From positions 187,184,501 to 187,248,500 of the forward strand of contig NC_092334.1 of the NCBI RefSeq assembly GCF_046630445.1: a stretch of DNA of 64,000 nt, in the 5' to 3' direction. Of this stretch, positions 52,171 through 64,000 are shown piece after piece. The position numbers and the translations under genes are program-made. The DNA comes from Rutidosis leptorrhynchoides (taxonomy: Eukaryota > Streptophyta > Magnoliopsida > Asterales > Asteraceae). A model generated the notes under the pieces. That model was not told the DNA's origin and ran no database searches. It saw only the letters and a program-made list of their open reading frames with translations. How positions within the stretch are numbered: the first letter of the stretch is position 1; each line of letters starts with the position of its first letter.

Positions 52171-53481
52171 ATGGCTGCATATTCAAATACAGCTTACCTT
52201 GAAAATGGCTCATCCAATAGACCACCCAAATTCGATGAAGATGAGTATGAAACTTGGAAGGCAAGATTCATGCTTCACCTTGAGTCTATTGACCCACTCA
52301 TGCCTGGCATTGCCACATATGGTCTATTTATCCCTACTGAGACTATTGATAGTGTTCCAGCTACAGCTGACACTCCTGCCATTCATGGCAGAGAAGTCGT
52401 TCTCACCCCTTCTAGATGGGATGCTGAGGATAAACGCCGTGTTGGACTTGACCCTAAGATCAGAACCTTGTTAGCTATAACTTTACCTAACCCATTGTTC
52501 AAACTGATTAAGGGAAAGATGAATGCTAAGCTTATGTTGGACTATCTAGATGTCACCTATGAGGGTATGAGTGAGGTAAGGCAGAACAGGATGATTGCTT
52601 TGAAAAGAGAGTATGAAATGTTCTTTGCCTACAAGAGTGAAACCCTTAAGCAAACCTCCATTAGGTTTAACTCCTTGATTGCTGACCTGATTACTTTACA
52701 AATCACATATACTGATTTTGAACAAGTAAACAAATTCATTGACTCACTGCCTACTAAATGGAAACCTGTTACTGACCCTTTGAGAACCACTCAGACCTTA
52801 AAGAACTTCAACATGTCTTCTCTCTACAGTACACTGTGGAACCATGAGAAGGCAGAAGAAAAGTTTGAACTTAACCTGAAAGAAAATTTTAAGTCTGCCC
52901 CCACCACTTCAAAATCTTCTAAGTCAGATGACACTGCTCTTATTGCTGCTGCTAAAAAGAAAGCTCAGAAAGCTTTACTGGTTCAAAAGTTGATGGCAGA
53001 AGAAGAGTCAGCTGAGGATGAGGTGGATAGTGGTACTGGGTCTGAAGAAAGCAGTGATGATGAAGATGATGTAGAAGGGTTTGCTGAAGGTATGGCTTTG
53101 CTGGGTAGGCAGTTCAAAAGGTTCAATCATAATAGAACCAGCAAGTCATTCAAAGGGAGTAAGAAACCGAGTGCTAGGTATAGCAGAAAATCAGTCAATG
53201 GTCCTAAATCTGAGTGTTACAACTGTGGGAAGGTTGTACATTTTGCAGCTGAATGCATGTATAGAAAACCTTCTATCTCACATGCTAACTCTTTCTCAAA
53301 AGCTGACAAGTACAAGAACAAGTACAAAGCTATGAAAGCTCGGAAGAAGGAAAGTGCTAAGGCTGATAAGAATGGAAAGAAGCCAGAAAAGGTTTTAGTT
53401 GCTGAGCATCATGATTGGGATGAAACCAGCTCTTCCTCATCGTCTGACAGTGATACTGATGATGATGGTGCTGGTTATGTG
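52171..53481 (+). CDS. Gag of copia element E, interrupted 3'
   Basis: The first ATG after the primer-binding site, at 52171, gives MAAYSNTAYLENGSSNRPPK; 437 codons are open up to the insertion of D. Residues about 20-45 (FDEDEYETWKARFMLHLES) and the block VTYEGMSEVRQNRMIALKR belong to the copia-type gag core that multimerises into virus-like particles. An acidic stretch (EEESAEDEVDSGTGSEESSD) precedes a zinc knuckle CYNCGKVVHFAAEC, in which the usual glycine before histidine is valine. A Lys-rich and a Ser/Asp-rich tail follow. No stop occurs before the junction, so gag was probably intact when D inserted. Confidence 0.88.
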
Positions 53482-56430
53482 TGACGCCCCGTACAAAATC
53501 ATCGTGTACGGTTCATCAACAACAGGATCTTTACAAGGTCAAACACTATATGCTGTTTGAAAACCAGTTTTGCATTCATAAAAAGATAGCGTTTTACAAA
53601 GATAACGTGCTTCCTATGAATAGAAGCATGAGCATAAGTATGTGACCCAAAGGTCGTTACAAAGCCATTATTTGAAAATAACATAAGTTACGAATGTAAA
53701 ATAAAAGTTCCATGATTGAGACATCTCTAAGTAATGCAGTGGAAATCTAACACAGCAGGTCCATAACAGCAAGTCTATAACAGCAAGTCTATAACACCAA
53801 GATAGCAAGTCTAACAGCGGAAGCAACAACGTCTAAGCACCTGAGAAATACACGCTTAAAAAGGTCAACACGAATGTTGGTGAGCTATAGTTTGTTTGTT
53901 AACAGTAATGTAATGTAGATCACGAGTTATCGTATTCAAAACAGTATGAAAAGTATATGTTTAACCGTGGGCTCCCGGTAACTAACCTAACGTAATAATA
54001 ATACCCCCTAAAAGTACACTTGGCGAGTGCGTATGTCCTCGAAGTATTAAACACCCGATAAATTCTAGCGCGACTAGCCCGAGTGGGGATGTCAAACCCT
54101 ATGGATCCATATCTAAGATTCGCGTTCACCTGTTCAAAAACCAATGACTAAACGTTACAGTGCTAAGGGGAAAGTTTATGCCGTTATATAACCCACACAT
54201 ATGTAAAGTTTAAGTACTCGTGTAAAGTAAGTAAAACATAAAAAGCGCATGTATTCTCAGTCCCAAAAATAGTAAAGTAGTAAAAATGGATGCTATAACT
54301 CACAGTGAATAAGCAGTAAAAGTCGATACGAGGTAAGTAAGCAAGTAAGTCGGTCCGAAAGGTCGTCAACCTAAGTCAAAGGTTACTAGGTCAGTATGTT
54401 GTCCCAAAAGCTTTAAAAGTACATAAACTAAGTCTTAAGTGTCATCATCGTCATCATCATCGTTCGTAAAAGATAAAGTAAGTTTGACAAAAGTAGTAAT
54501 CGAAACAATAGGCTGACTTCGGTCAGCTGCTACGAACTTTATACAAAACGAAAAGACACGTAGTCAGTGGCTATGGCTCCGTATATGAGTCCTATAACCG
54601 CTGACCAATTTTCAGAACCTAGCACGTCTTCGTTTGACCGTGGAAACGGTTTAAGTGCGAGTAGGTCAGAAATTTCAGCACAACATTACAAAGGCGTAGT
54701 GACTTTCGGAAGGCTATAAATCCTAAACCGTATATCGGATTAAGACGAGGCCTAAATGAAAAGTCATCTACTCGAAATGAACTAACTGAAAATCAGTTTT
54801 CTAGAAGTCCAGGAATCTGATCAGATCCCGAAAAGCAGTAAACAAGTGCTTCGGTGGGGTTCTTGGTGCTTGATGCTCATCACGGTTCTCATCCTTGATG
54901 CTTGTAGCTTCAAGTGTACAACTCATTGATGGGTTAGCATCACCTTGACCAAGATTCAACCATCAACACACAATATGTTAAGACCAAGTAAGAATACAAC
55001 TCATTTAAGAGTCTTAGATGGATGATGAACCAAGGTTACATCATATCCTTAGTCTGAACACAAATACAAGTTCTATTTACAACTAAAGCTACAAACTTTA
55101 CTTCAATCAAACAAGTATGAACACAATCTTAAACAAATAAAGTAATGGAACCCTAAGCTAGAGAGCTTGGATCCTTTTCACACAAGTTATGAGATTACAA
55201 AGCTAGAAAGCTTGAATCTTTGGTGTTCTTGAAGATCTTGAAGCATAAAGCTTGGATCTTTAAGTTACATGAAGACCACAAACACAAGTTTTGATCTTTA
55301 TAACAAAATAATGAGATCATAAGTTATAAAACTTAGATCCAACAAAAGAAATGAAGATTCAAAGCTAGAAAGCTTGAATCTTGGTTGTTCTTGAAGATCT
55401 TGAAGCATAAAGCTTAGATCTTTAAGTTACATGAAGATTACAAACACAAGTTTGAATCTTTATAACAAAATAACATGATTAAAGTTAAAAGATTTAGATC
55501 TACAAAATAGGTGAAGATTCAAAGCTAGAAATCTTGAATCTTCCATGTTTTTGAAGGATTCAAATCCATGTTTGGATCTACAAGATGTAATCAAGATCAA
55601 AGCTAAAAAGCTAGACCCATTTGATGATGATGATGAATTCGTGAAAGAGAAGGGAAGAAGAAGAAGAAAAATCAAATGCTTACACTTTTTAGAGAGAGAA
55701 AGGCTAGAGAAAGAATTAGAGAGTAAGTGTGTGTAAATTGCAAATGAGATCAAGTGTGAAATGGGTGAAATAAGGCTTGTATTTATAGGTGGTGAGGTGA
55801 GGGAGGGGTGATGGTGGCCGTGGGAATTGGTTGGGGACAAGGGGGAGACCTTTTTGCTTTTTGATTAATGGTTGTCTAAAGTTGGTGCTTATGTTAGGAT
55901 CCCATGCAACATTAAGGATAATGCTTAACAAAAATGCTAGTATGTTCCCTCTAATAAATAGGCATTTATCTTACTTATTATTGGGTCACTATCCATTTAT
56001 AATTGGGCTAATTAAATAGTCCGCTAGCTAGTGTAGGGTAAGCTAAGGTCCAACAAGGTAGAAAGTCCAACAAGACTAACTAGTGTGCTCTAGTAAATTA
56101 CTAAGCGTAATTAAGCATCCAAAAACCAAAGTAATTGTTATTATAAAATAATAATTAGTATTTCGTATTCATATTATTCCGATTACGAAAAAAGTTAAAC
56201 GTGTACGCAGTACGCAGTTCGTTTTAAACGTCAAGTAACACTAACGGTCATAAAGGCTTCCGGGGATCAAGTTAAGTATCCTACGAACTTAATGACACGT
56301 TTTAATATATAAATGAAAGTAATCAACATGTAGGGAGTTCCCAGAGTATAATATAGCTCAGTACGCACAAATACGCAGTTTCGCGAAAACACAAAGCACA
56401 AAAGCAAGTCGAAAAAGTCGGGTCATTACA
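53482..56430 (-). repeat. 3' LTR of gypsy D
   Basis: 2949 bp, TGACGCCCCG to GGGTCATTACA on the plus strand, abutting the internal motif TTACCCACCTTTTAAT. It includes near-repeats of an AAGCTTGGATC / AAGCTAGAAAGCTTG kind over 55140-55560. Same general layout as the LTRs of B and C. Confidence 0.8.
55140..55560. repeat. Degenerate direct repeats in the D LTR
   Basis: A unit of about 180 bases (AAGCTAGAAAGCTTGAATCTT, GTTCTTGAAGATCTTGAAGC, AAGTTACATGAAGA) occurs at about 55200-55310 and 55370-55480, with partial copies on both sides. Confidence 0.7.
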
Positions 56431-56465
56431 TTACCCACCTTTTAATAAAAATTTCATCCCGAAAT

Positions 56466-58975
56466 TTAAGCTGAGGTAGATGGTGGATTCGGGAAAAGGT
56501 GAGGGTACTTCTGCATAATTTGATCCTCTCGTTCCCAAGTAAACTCGGGTCCTCGTTTTGCATTCCATCAGACTCGGACGATCAGAATCTTGTTGCATTT
56601 CAAGGTCTTGACCTCACGGTCCATAATTTCGACAGGTTCTTCCACGAAATGAAGTTTGTCGTCAATGGTAAGCTCTTCTAGTGGTATGATAAGTTTTGGT
56701 TCCGCAAGACATTTCTTCAGATTCGACACATGGAAGGTGGGGTGAAAAGCACTCAACTGAGTCGGGAGATCCAAACGGTAAGCAACGGGTCCAATACGCT
56801 CTAAGATCTCGAAAGGACCAATGTATCGCGGATTTAACTTTCCACGCTTTCCGAAACGGATTACACCTCTCCAAGGTGCGACTTTCAACATCACGCGGTC
56901 ACCTACTTGAAATTTGAAATCTTTACGTTGAAGGTCGGCATAGCTCTTTTGACGGTCACGGGCAGTCTTGTGCCTTGCTTGAATTTGAACAATCTTCTCG
57001 GTTGTTTCATGGACGAGTTCGGGTCCGGTGAGTTGCTTTTCACCTACTTCGGCCCAACAGATAGGAGAACGACATCTACGGCCATACAAGGCTTCGATAG
57101 GTGCGGCTTTAATGCTCGCGTGATAGCTGTTGTTGTAAGAGAATTCAGCTAAAGGCAAATGCTTCTCCCAAGCTTTTCTGAAATCGATAACACATGCTCG
57201 CAACATGTCCTCCAGGGTTAGAATCGTGCGTTTGCTTTGTCCGTCGGTCTGCGGGTGATATGCGGTACTGATATCAAGATGCGTTCCCAAGGCTTCTTAT
57301 AAAGAACGCCAAAATCTAGAACCAAAACGGGTATCTCGGTCTGAAATGATTGATAAGGGCACACCATGACGAGATACAATTTCCTTTATATATAGCTGAG
57401 TGAGTTTGTCCATCGTATCAGTTTCCTTCATGGCTAGGAAGTATGCAGATTTGGTAAGACGGTCAACGATAACCCAAATGGTATCATATCCTCCTACCGT
57501 CTTCGGTAGCTTCGTGATGAAGTCCATTGTTATTCCTTCCCACTTCCATTGCGGGATTTTGGGCTGCTGAAGTAATCCGGATGGCATCTGATGTTCGGCC
57601 TTAACCTTCGAACAAGTCAAACACTTTCCAACATATGCTACAACATCCCTTTTGAGGTTCGGCCACCAATATTGAACCTTGAGGTCGTGGTACATCTTAC
57701 CAGCTCCTGGATGAATTGAATACCTTGACTTGTGGGCTTCGTCTAGAATAAGGCTTCGTAGATCTCCATAACTAGGTACCCATATTCTCCCAGCAAAGTA
57801 TCGGAGTCCAGTCTCCTTGACCTCAAATCGAGAAACGAGAATGTTCAGGTGCTCTTGCATAATATTCTCCTCCTTGAGAGCCTCTTCTTGAGCTACGCGG
57901 ATCTGGCTATTGAAATTCGAATGGATGGTGATGTTCAAGGCACGGACACGAAGAGGTACCATTCTCTCCTTTCGGCTCAAGGCATCGGCTACAACATTTG
58001 CCTTACCAGGATGGTAACGGAGTTTACAATCATAGTCGTTCAACGTCTCAATCCATCGACGCTGTCTCATGTTCAGCTGCTTCTGATCAAAGATGTGCTG
58101 GAGGCTTTTATGGTCGGTGAAGATAGTGCTCTTAGTTCCATAAAGATAGTGTCTCCATAGTTTGAGCGCAAAGACGACAGCTCCAAGCTCGAGATCGTGA
58201 GTAGTGTAATTTCGCTCGTAAATCTTCAGTTGTCGAGAGGGTAAGCAATAACCTTTGTTCGTTGCATCAATACACAACCAAAGCCATATTTCGAAGCATC
58301 GCAATACACAACGAAGTCATCACTGCCTTCAGGTAAGGACAAGATAGGTATGGAGGTTAACTCCTGCTTCAGAGTTTGGAATGCCGACTCTTGTTCGGGT
58401 TCCCAAACGAATTTCTTCCCCTTATGAGTCAATGCGGTTAATGGTCGTGCAATCAGAGAGAAACCTTCAATGAACCTTCGGTAATAACCGCCAAGACCTA
58501 AGAATTGACGGATACGAGTCGGAGTAGTGGGGGTTTCCCACTTGCTGATAGCTTCGATCTTCGCGGGATCGACTTTGATACCCTGATCGCTCACGATATG
58601 ACCAAGAAATTAGACTTCCTTCAGCCAAAATTCACACTTGGAGAATTTGGCATAGAGTTGCTCTTATCTCAAGAGTTCCAACACTAGTCTAAGATGTTGC
58701 TCATGTTCTGCTTCACTTCTGGAATAGATGAGGATATCATCTATGAAGACGATAACGAACTTGTCCAAGTACGGCTTGCATACTCGATTCATGAGATCCA
58801 TAAACACGGCAGGTGCATTGGTTAAACCGAATGGCATCACGAGAAACTCATAATGACCATAACGGGTTCTGAATGCAGTCTTCATCACATCGCTCTCCTT
58901 CACCCTCAACTGGTGATAACCTGATCACAAATTGATCTTGGAGTAAACGCTGGATCCTTGCAGCTGATAAAAAAG
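56466..58975 (-). pseudogene. Gypsy D pol: reverse transcriptase, RNase H, integrase, tail
   Basis: Element sense: reverse transcriptase with [19 protein letters not shown] and [12 protein letters not shown] (58664-58909), RNase H with [15 protein letters not shown] (near 58300), integrase with [32 protein letters not shown] and [13 protein letters not shown], then [11 protein letters not shown] and [13 protein letters not shown]. In-frame stops lie near 58674, 58612, 57297 and 56568, and a deletion or frame change at about 58240. Several stops replace glutamine or arginine codons as expected from C to T changes. Confidence 0.88.
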
Positions 58976-60797
58976 ATCGTCAATTCTGGGAAGGGGATAC
59001 CGATTCTTAATCTTCAACTTGTTCAGTTCACGATAATCGATACACATGCGGAAAGATCCGTCCTTCTTCTTCATGAAAAAATAGGTGCGTCCCAAGGCGA
59101 TGAACTCAGTTGGATAAATCCGCGGTCTAGCAGTTCCTGCAGTTGACTCTGCAACTCTTGCAGTTCGGAAGGTGCTAGTCGATAAGGTGCGTGAGCTACA
59201 GGTGCATCTCCTGGTACTAGATCAATCTGAAACTCTACTGATCACGGCGGCGGTAATCCCGACAACTCTTCTGGAAAGACGTATGAAAATTCGTTCACAA
59301 TTCGTACATCATCTACGCTCTTTTCCTCGGTTTCTAGCTTCTTCACGTGTGCTAAAACAGCAAAACGTCCTTTCTTCATAACCTTTTGTGCCTTCAAGCA
59401 ACTAATAAGGTTAAACTTCGGACTACATCTCTTTCCATAGATGATCAGTGGTTCTCCATCTTCGCGAGGTATCCGAAGAATCTTCTCTCCACAGATTACT
59501 TCGGCTCTTACCTTAGACAACCAGTCCTTACCAACTATCACATCAAAGCTTCCCAACTTGATGGGTATCAAATCAATCTCAAAATCCACTCCAGCTAAGT
59601 TAATAATACCTCCTCGGCCAATTTGGTCGACTTTCTCAAGTTTTCCATTGGCAACCTCAACAAGCATACTCTCGTCCAAAGGTACTAACGACCAATCTAT
59701 CTTAGAGCAAAAGTGTCTACAGACATAACTCCTATCGGCACCAGTATCAAACAAGACAGAAGTTAATAGTTTATTGATAGTGAATGTACCTGTAACCAAG
59801 TCAGGATCCTTGCGGGCATCTTTGGCGTTCATGTTGAAGACTCTTCCACGTGCTGGCCCGCCATCCTTCTTCTTGTTAGGACATTCATTCTTAAAGTGAC
59901 CCTGCTGGCCGCATTCAAAACACTCCCTGGGCCCATTCAGATTTGTCCTCACCGCTGGGGTAGTGATCTTACAATCCTTGCCGACATGTCCAGTCCTTTT
60001 GTACTTCTCACACACTACGTTGCAGTATCCAGTGTGATGCTTGTAGCATCTCTTACACTGAGGAAGGGTGCTTTTGTAGTTAGGGTTCGAGCTAGGGTTC
60101 GGGTTTGAGTTCCTCCAGTCGTTGTTTCCCTTGAAGTTTTCATACCTCTTAGCTGGGTTCTGATCAAAACCTTTACCTTTGTTTTTGTCCCACTTACGTT
60201 TCCCATTACTAGCTCCTGATTCCGATTTCACCTTTTCTGGTTCTTGTTGGGTAATCTGATTCATCAGGGTGTGTGCCATGCGCATAGCTTTTGGGACATT
60301 AGGTGACATTTCCCTGAATGGTCTTGGGAAGTCCCCACAAATACCGTTCCATTTGCTTAAATTCAGGGGTAACCATCGTGAGGTACATCAAAGCCAACTC
60401 CAAGTACCTTCGGTTATAGCCATCAAGGTCAGTTCCTACAACCTTCAGTTCCAAAAACTCCGCTTCCATCTTCTGAATTTCGGTTCTAGGGCAGTATTCC
60501 TCGATCATAGCACTCTTAAACTCTTCCCATGGTGTAGCATATGCCACGTCAATTCCCTGAGCCTGGGCGAGTATGTTTCACCAGGTTAAAGTGCCATCCA
60601 ACAAAGTGCAGGATGCGAACTTAGTTTTGTTCACTTCAGAACAGTTACTCACACGGAACACAGATTCCAATTTCTCAAACCATCTCGTTAGCCCAACTGG
60701 TCCTTCAGTACCACTGAAATTGGGGGGCTTGCAGCTCTGGAATTCCTTATAAGTACACCCGTTCTGAACAGCTGGGTTAGCCGGTGGAGCTGGAGCA
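58976..60797 (-). pseudogene. Gypsy D gag, protease and RT start
   Basis: The gag core (VGLTRWFEKLESVFRV) is in one frame at 60578-60797, shifts at about 60575 and 60305, then zinc knuckles CEKYKRTGHVGKDC (with Tyr for the usual second Cys) and CFECGQQGHFKNEC, and a protease with VLFDTGADRSYVC. The frame breaks again near 59242. The gag start lies beyond the C' insertion. Confidence 0.85.
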
Positions 60798-62097
60798 TGT
60801 AACATCCCGCCTTTTTCCGTTTACTTTTCCGTTTAACTATTTAAAGTCCGTTATATGATTATGACATTCCTCGTTAATACGCGTTTTAAAATATCTCGTT
60901 TACGTAATTCACGCACCCGCAACCGAACTAGAGGGACCATTGTTGCCAAGAGAGCAAAGAGGTGACTAGGTCAACTAGTCAACCCTTCACTCTCATCCAT
61001 TCATTTATTTCCTTTTCTTTTTCCATTTTCTCTAATACTTTCACCAAATCTCTCAAACACCACTTCAAGGATTCATCATCCAAATCAAATCGAGCAAGCA
61101 TCCATCTAAACAAATTGCATATTCGGAATCCTCTCATCTTCCTCTTCGATTCCATACCGATTTCATCAAGTTTGGGTAACTTTCTAAAATCACTAGATTT
61201 TGTGTTCTTGATATTTTTAACTTATAAAGTTGTTAATTAGTGTCTCTGGCTCAATTCTAACATGAATATATGATTTATATGTTCGACTTTGTTATTTGAA
61301 GTAAGTAGCATGAACATAAACTTTGGTGTGTTTGATTTGGTTGCTTAAATGTTGTTGTTATGGTAAAGTGCAAGTATTAAATGTGTTACTAGTAGCACTA
61401 GCTTCAATTTGATGTGTAATTTGTTTTAGAAAACTTCATAAACTTAATTATTGGTTTTGGTGGATTTGGGTTAGGGTTCGATGAACTTGAAATGAACTTT
61501 TGATGCTTTGAATGACATGAAATGTTATTTGTAAGTGTTAGGTTGTATTGTATGCTTGATCACCTTTGAAACGGCATATCATTCATGTAAATTGGTTGCT
61601 GAATCATCGAATTTCATTTATGAACTTGAGTGCATTTAATGAGGAGCTTTGAATGTGATTTTGGTTGTTGTAAAAGTAAATGTGATGCATGAAATGTATT
61701 TAGTTGTTTTCCTTGTCAAAATACCTTTCCGATGTTATAAGATACATACTTTGGTTGTTTGCGAGTCATAAATGGTGATTGGTTGAAGTTAGGTTCGTGC
61801 ATAAAACTTAAAAACTGCCAGAATTCTCTGCACAGGTAATGGCGCGGCGCGCCATATACCCGCGCGGCGCGCCAAAGTGGTCTGTCCAACTTTGTCGATT
61901 TTTGAATAATGTTTGCTATGCTACGCACCTCCGATTCACATGTAACTTGTTCTAACATGCTCATACATGATTAATAACCTTAGAAAAATAGTTCGGGACC
62001 CGACCCGAATGTGTTGACTTTTTCGTTGACTTTGACCGACCAAAGTTTGACTTTTTGTCAAACTTAACCAAATGATTATGCAACCTTCCTAACTTGT
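60798..62097 (+). mobile_element. Truncated C-type LTR (C')
   Basis: Starts TGTAACATCCCGCCTTTTTC, the same as the element-sense start of the C LTR, and follows it with considerable divergence for about 1.3 kb. It has its own GC-rich near-palindromes (GGCGCGGCGCGCC and CGCGCGGCGCGCC, 61840-61873) and five TTGAC cores (62014-62061). It stops without a terminal CA and without a target duplication, at the junction with copia A'. The flank before it is GAGCA. Confidence 0.8.
60960..61240 (+). other. Open stretch in the C' LTR, not a gene
   Basis: A 92-codon Ser/Phe-rich frame here is the sense-strand equivalent of noncoding LTR sequence in element C (antisense of 26940-27190). It lacks any recognisable domain, and I do not consider it a gene. 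Confidence 0.5.
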
Positions 62098-64000
62098 TTC
62101 TATATGTTTTGTTCTCGCATGAAAGACTGGATTTTCTGCTAGACGTATAGCTGATAGGTTATCGCAGAAAAGCTTTACTTGATAATCTGCTGATTGATGT
62201 AGATCTTCCATTAGTTGCTTCAACCAAGTAATTTCTTGCGTTGCTAATGCTGCCGACCGATATTCTGCTTCAGTGCTTGATAAGGATACTGTTGGTTGTC
62301 TCTTGCTACACCATGATATTACTCCTGATCCAAAACTAAACATGTATCCCGTTGTTGACCGTCGTGTGTCATAGTCTCCAGCATAATCAGCGTCACAATA
62401 TCCAGTCACCCGACATTCTTTTGTTCTCTTATATAAAATACCAAAGTTAATAGTGCCTTTAACATACCTTAAGATGCGTCGTACAACATCAAGGTGAGGC
62501 TTCTTCGGATTGCTCATGTATTGACTAACCACTCCAACTGCATAAGATATGTCTGGCCGGCTTAGTGTGAGATAAATAAGACTTCCGACCATCTTTCGAT
62601 ACATAGTAACATCTTGAAGAATTTTTCCTTCATCTGCTCGTAGTTTTGTATTCGGATCCATCAGAGTTGAGATAGGTTTGCAATTAAGCATTCCGTACTT
62701 TTGTAAAAGATCTCGCGCATATTTCTGTTGTCCCAGAAATAATCCTTCTCTTTTCTGCTCTATTTCATGTCCATGAAAATGTTTGAGTTCTCCAAGCTCC
62801 TTCATATGAAATCTGATAGATAGATTCTCTCTTGTTCTTTGGATCTCCTCATAGTGATCTCCCGTGATGATTAAGTCATCCACATATACTAGCACTATGG
62901 CTAGTTTTCCTTGATCTTGTTTCACAAATAAACTAGAATCTGAAGGAGCAACTGTGAAACCACTTTGTACTAAGAACTCGCCAATCTTCCCGTACCAAGC
63001 TCTTGGAGCCTGCTTCAAGCTGTATAGTGCTTTCTTTAATTTGCAGACATGCTCAGGATGGATCTTGTTCTCAAAGCCTCTTGGTTGCTCCATATAAATA
63101 TCTTTGTCAAGTTCTCCATGTAAGAAAGCGTTATTGACATCCATCTGCCATAACTTCCAAGATTTGCTAGCGGCTAAAGCTAGTAGAGCTCGAATTGTTG
63201 TGATCTTCGCCACTTGACTAAATGTTTCTTCATAATCCAGCCCATATTTTTGAGAAAAACCTCTAGCAACAAGTCGAGCTTTATACCTTTCAATGGAGCC
63301 ATCTGATCGAGTCTTCACCTTGTAAACCCATTTACAAAATATTGGTTTTAATCTTTTGGCTTTGGAACTAAACTCCATGTCTGGTTTTCTTTTAGTGCAT
63401 TAATTTCTTCTTCCATCGCTTTCTGCCATTCTCGACTTTGTGCTGCTTCTTCATAAGTAGAAGGCTCAATAGGTATTGATTCATCCACATGAGCAGCATT
63501 GGCATACCTCGGATTAGGTTGCCTCGGTCTTGTTGATCTCCGTAATTCTTGTACATGCTCCTCGACATCCATTTGGCTTGAACGAACCTCCTTGGATACA
63601 GATTGATGCACACCAGTTTTCCATGGACTCGTTTCCTTAGAGTACGACTCTTCTCCTTCTTTAGTTGGATCTACTATTTGCTCTTTATGTTCTTCTATTT
63701 CTTCTGGAACTTCTTCTAATCCATGAGATTCTGGAAGCTCTATCTTTTGAGGTGACCACCATGAAGAAGCTTCATCAAATACCACATTTCTTGAAGTATG
63801 GCATTTTCCAGTATTTGGATCACAACATCTCCATCCTTTTCTTGATTCATCATAACCGACAAAAATGCATCGGATTGCCTTCTTATCAAATTTGCTTCGT
63901 AGGTGATCCGGTACGAAGACGTAGCATACACATCCAAAAACCTTGAGATGGTTGACGGTTGGCTTGATCTTCCATAATCTTTCATACGGTGAAATATGCC
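62098..64000 (-). mobile_element. Second copy of copia element A (A'), truncated and running off the window
   Basis: Nearly identical (around 1% different by eye) to 16925-18827 of element A. Its left edge, TTCTATATG at 62098, coincides within 3 bases with the LARD target site in A. It contains RNase H, reverse transcriptase and part of integrase in minus orientation. The 3' end of the element, including the last RNase H segment and LTR, is missing. Confidence 0.88.
62098..64000 (-). pseudogene. Copia A' pol: RNase H, reverse transcriptase, part of integrase
   Basis: Two overlapping frames, 62098-63378 and 63348 to about 63990, as in element A. Reverse transcriptase has [13 protein letters not shown] and [12 protein letters not shown], and RNase H has [10 protein letters not shown] and [12 protein letters not shown]. 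Here RNase H is not split by a stop (A has one at 17050). The frameshift before the [18 protein letters not shown] block is the same as in A, where the codons read FCKWVYKVK here. The frame ends at the C' junction, shortly after FHARTKHIE. Confidence 0.88.

Larger units (their letters stand above)
51182..53481 (+). mobile_element. Ty1/copia retrotransposon E, 5' part
   Basis: 5' LTR 51182-52115, primer-binding site 52118-52129 and most of gag are present; element D interrupts gag at 53481. The remaining pol and the 3' LTR are not in the window. The base-5 flank before the LTR is AGTTC. Plus orientation, opposite to nearly all other elements here. Confidence 0.85.
53482..60797 (-). mobile_element. 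Ty3/gypsy retrotransposon D, decayed, 5' end missing
   Basis: A 3' LTR (53482-56430) is followed in minus orientation by a polypurine tract and a broken gag-pol. At 60797 a C-type LTR cuts the gag, and the 5' end and 5' LTR are not found. The flank before the LTR is ATGTG (53477-53481), whose partner should lie beyond D. It has far more stops than B or C, so this is an older copy or one that moved after decay. Confidence 0.85.

Overview
The window looks like nuclear DNA of a flowering plant, probably a eudicot. An Asteraceae source is a guess from the style of the retroelements, not something the sequence proves. There are no bacterial-style operons, no rRNA or tRNA genes and no CRISPR array. 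About 85% is long terminal repeat (LTR) retrotransposon DNA nested several layers deep. Between two nests lies a small gene island at about 44.2-50.7 kb.

Left nest (3.05-44.21 kb). A Ty1/copia element (A, minus strand, about 5.6 kb once emptied) has been opened twice. The first insert is a 13 kb element with very large LTRs and no gag-pol (LARD-like, 3863-16922, target duplication ACTTC). The second is a Ty3/gypsy element (B, 19240-41709, target duplication TGTTT), which was itself opened by a younger and almost intact gypsy element (C, 25108-34451, target duplication CGATA). All four lie on the minus strand. Rough LTR divergence by eye (A about 1.6%, B about 1.0%, C about 0.6-0.7%) agrees with the nesting order.

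Element B carries two extra open frames between its primer-binding site and gag: an F-box-like protein (36799-37482) and an acidic repeat protein (37620-38234). A second copy of its polypurine motif separates them from gag. The LARD shares B's leader, part of its LTR and this two-polypurine layout, so it is probably a non-autonomous relative.

Gene island. A group III WRKY transcription factor (45736-48210, three exons, 326 aa) is the only host gene that looks intact. Intron 2 holds an AT microsatellite, a 675-bp foldback element with telomere-like repeats, and a piece of plastid DNA with the start of atpH. On the other strand, converging with it, is a decayed 5' part of a nucleoporin SEH1-like gene (48776-50330), with a hAT-type MITE in one intron. 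A second hAT MITE lies just upstream of the WRKY gene, and a third (1247-1798) in the left flank.

Right nest (50.7-64 kb). An LTR-like fragment (F) contains a copia element (E, plus strand). E's gag is interrupted by a decayed gypsy element (D, minus strand). D's gag is interrupted by a truncated LTR of the C type (C', plus strand). C' is joined directly to a second copy of copia element A (A', minus strand), which runs off the window end. A' starts within 3 bp of the site where the LARD entered A, and A and A' share a frameshift.
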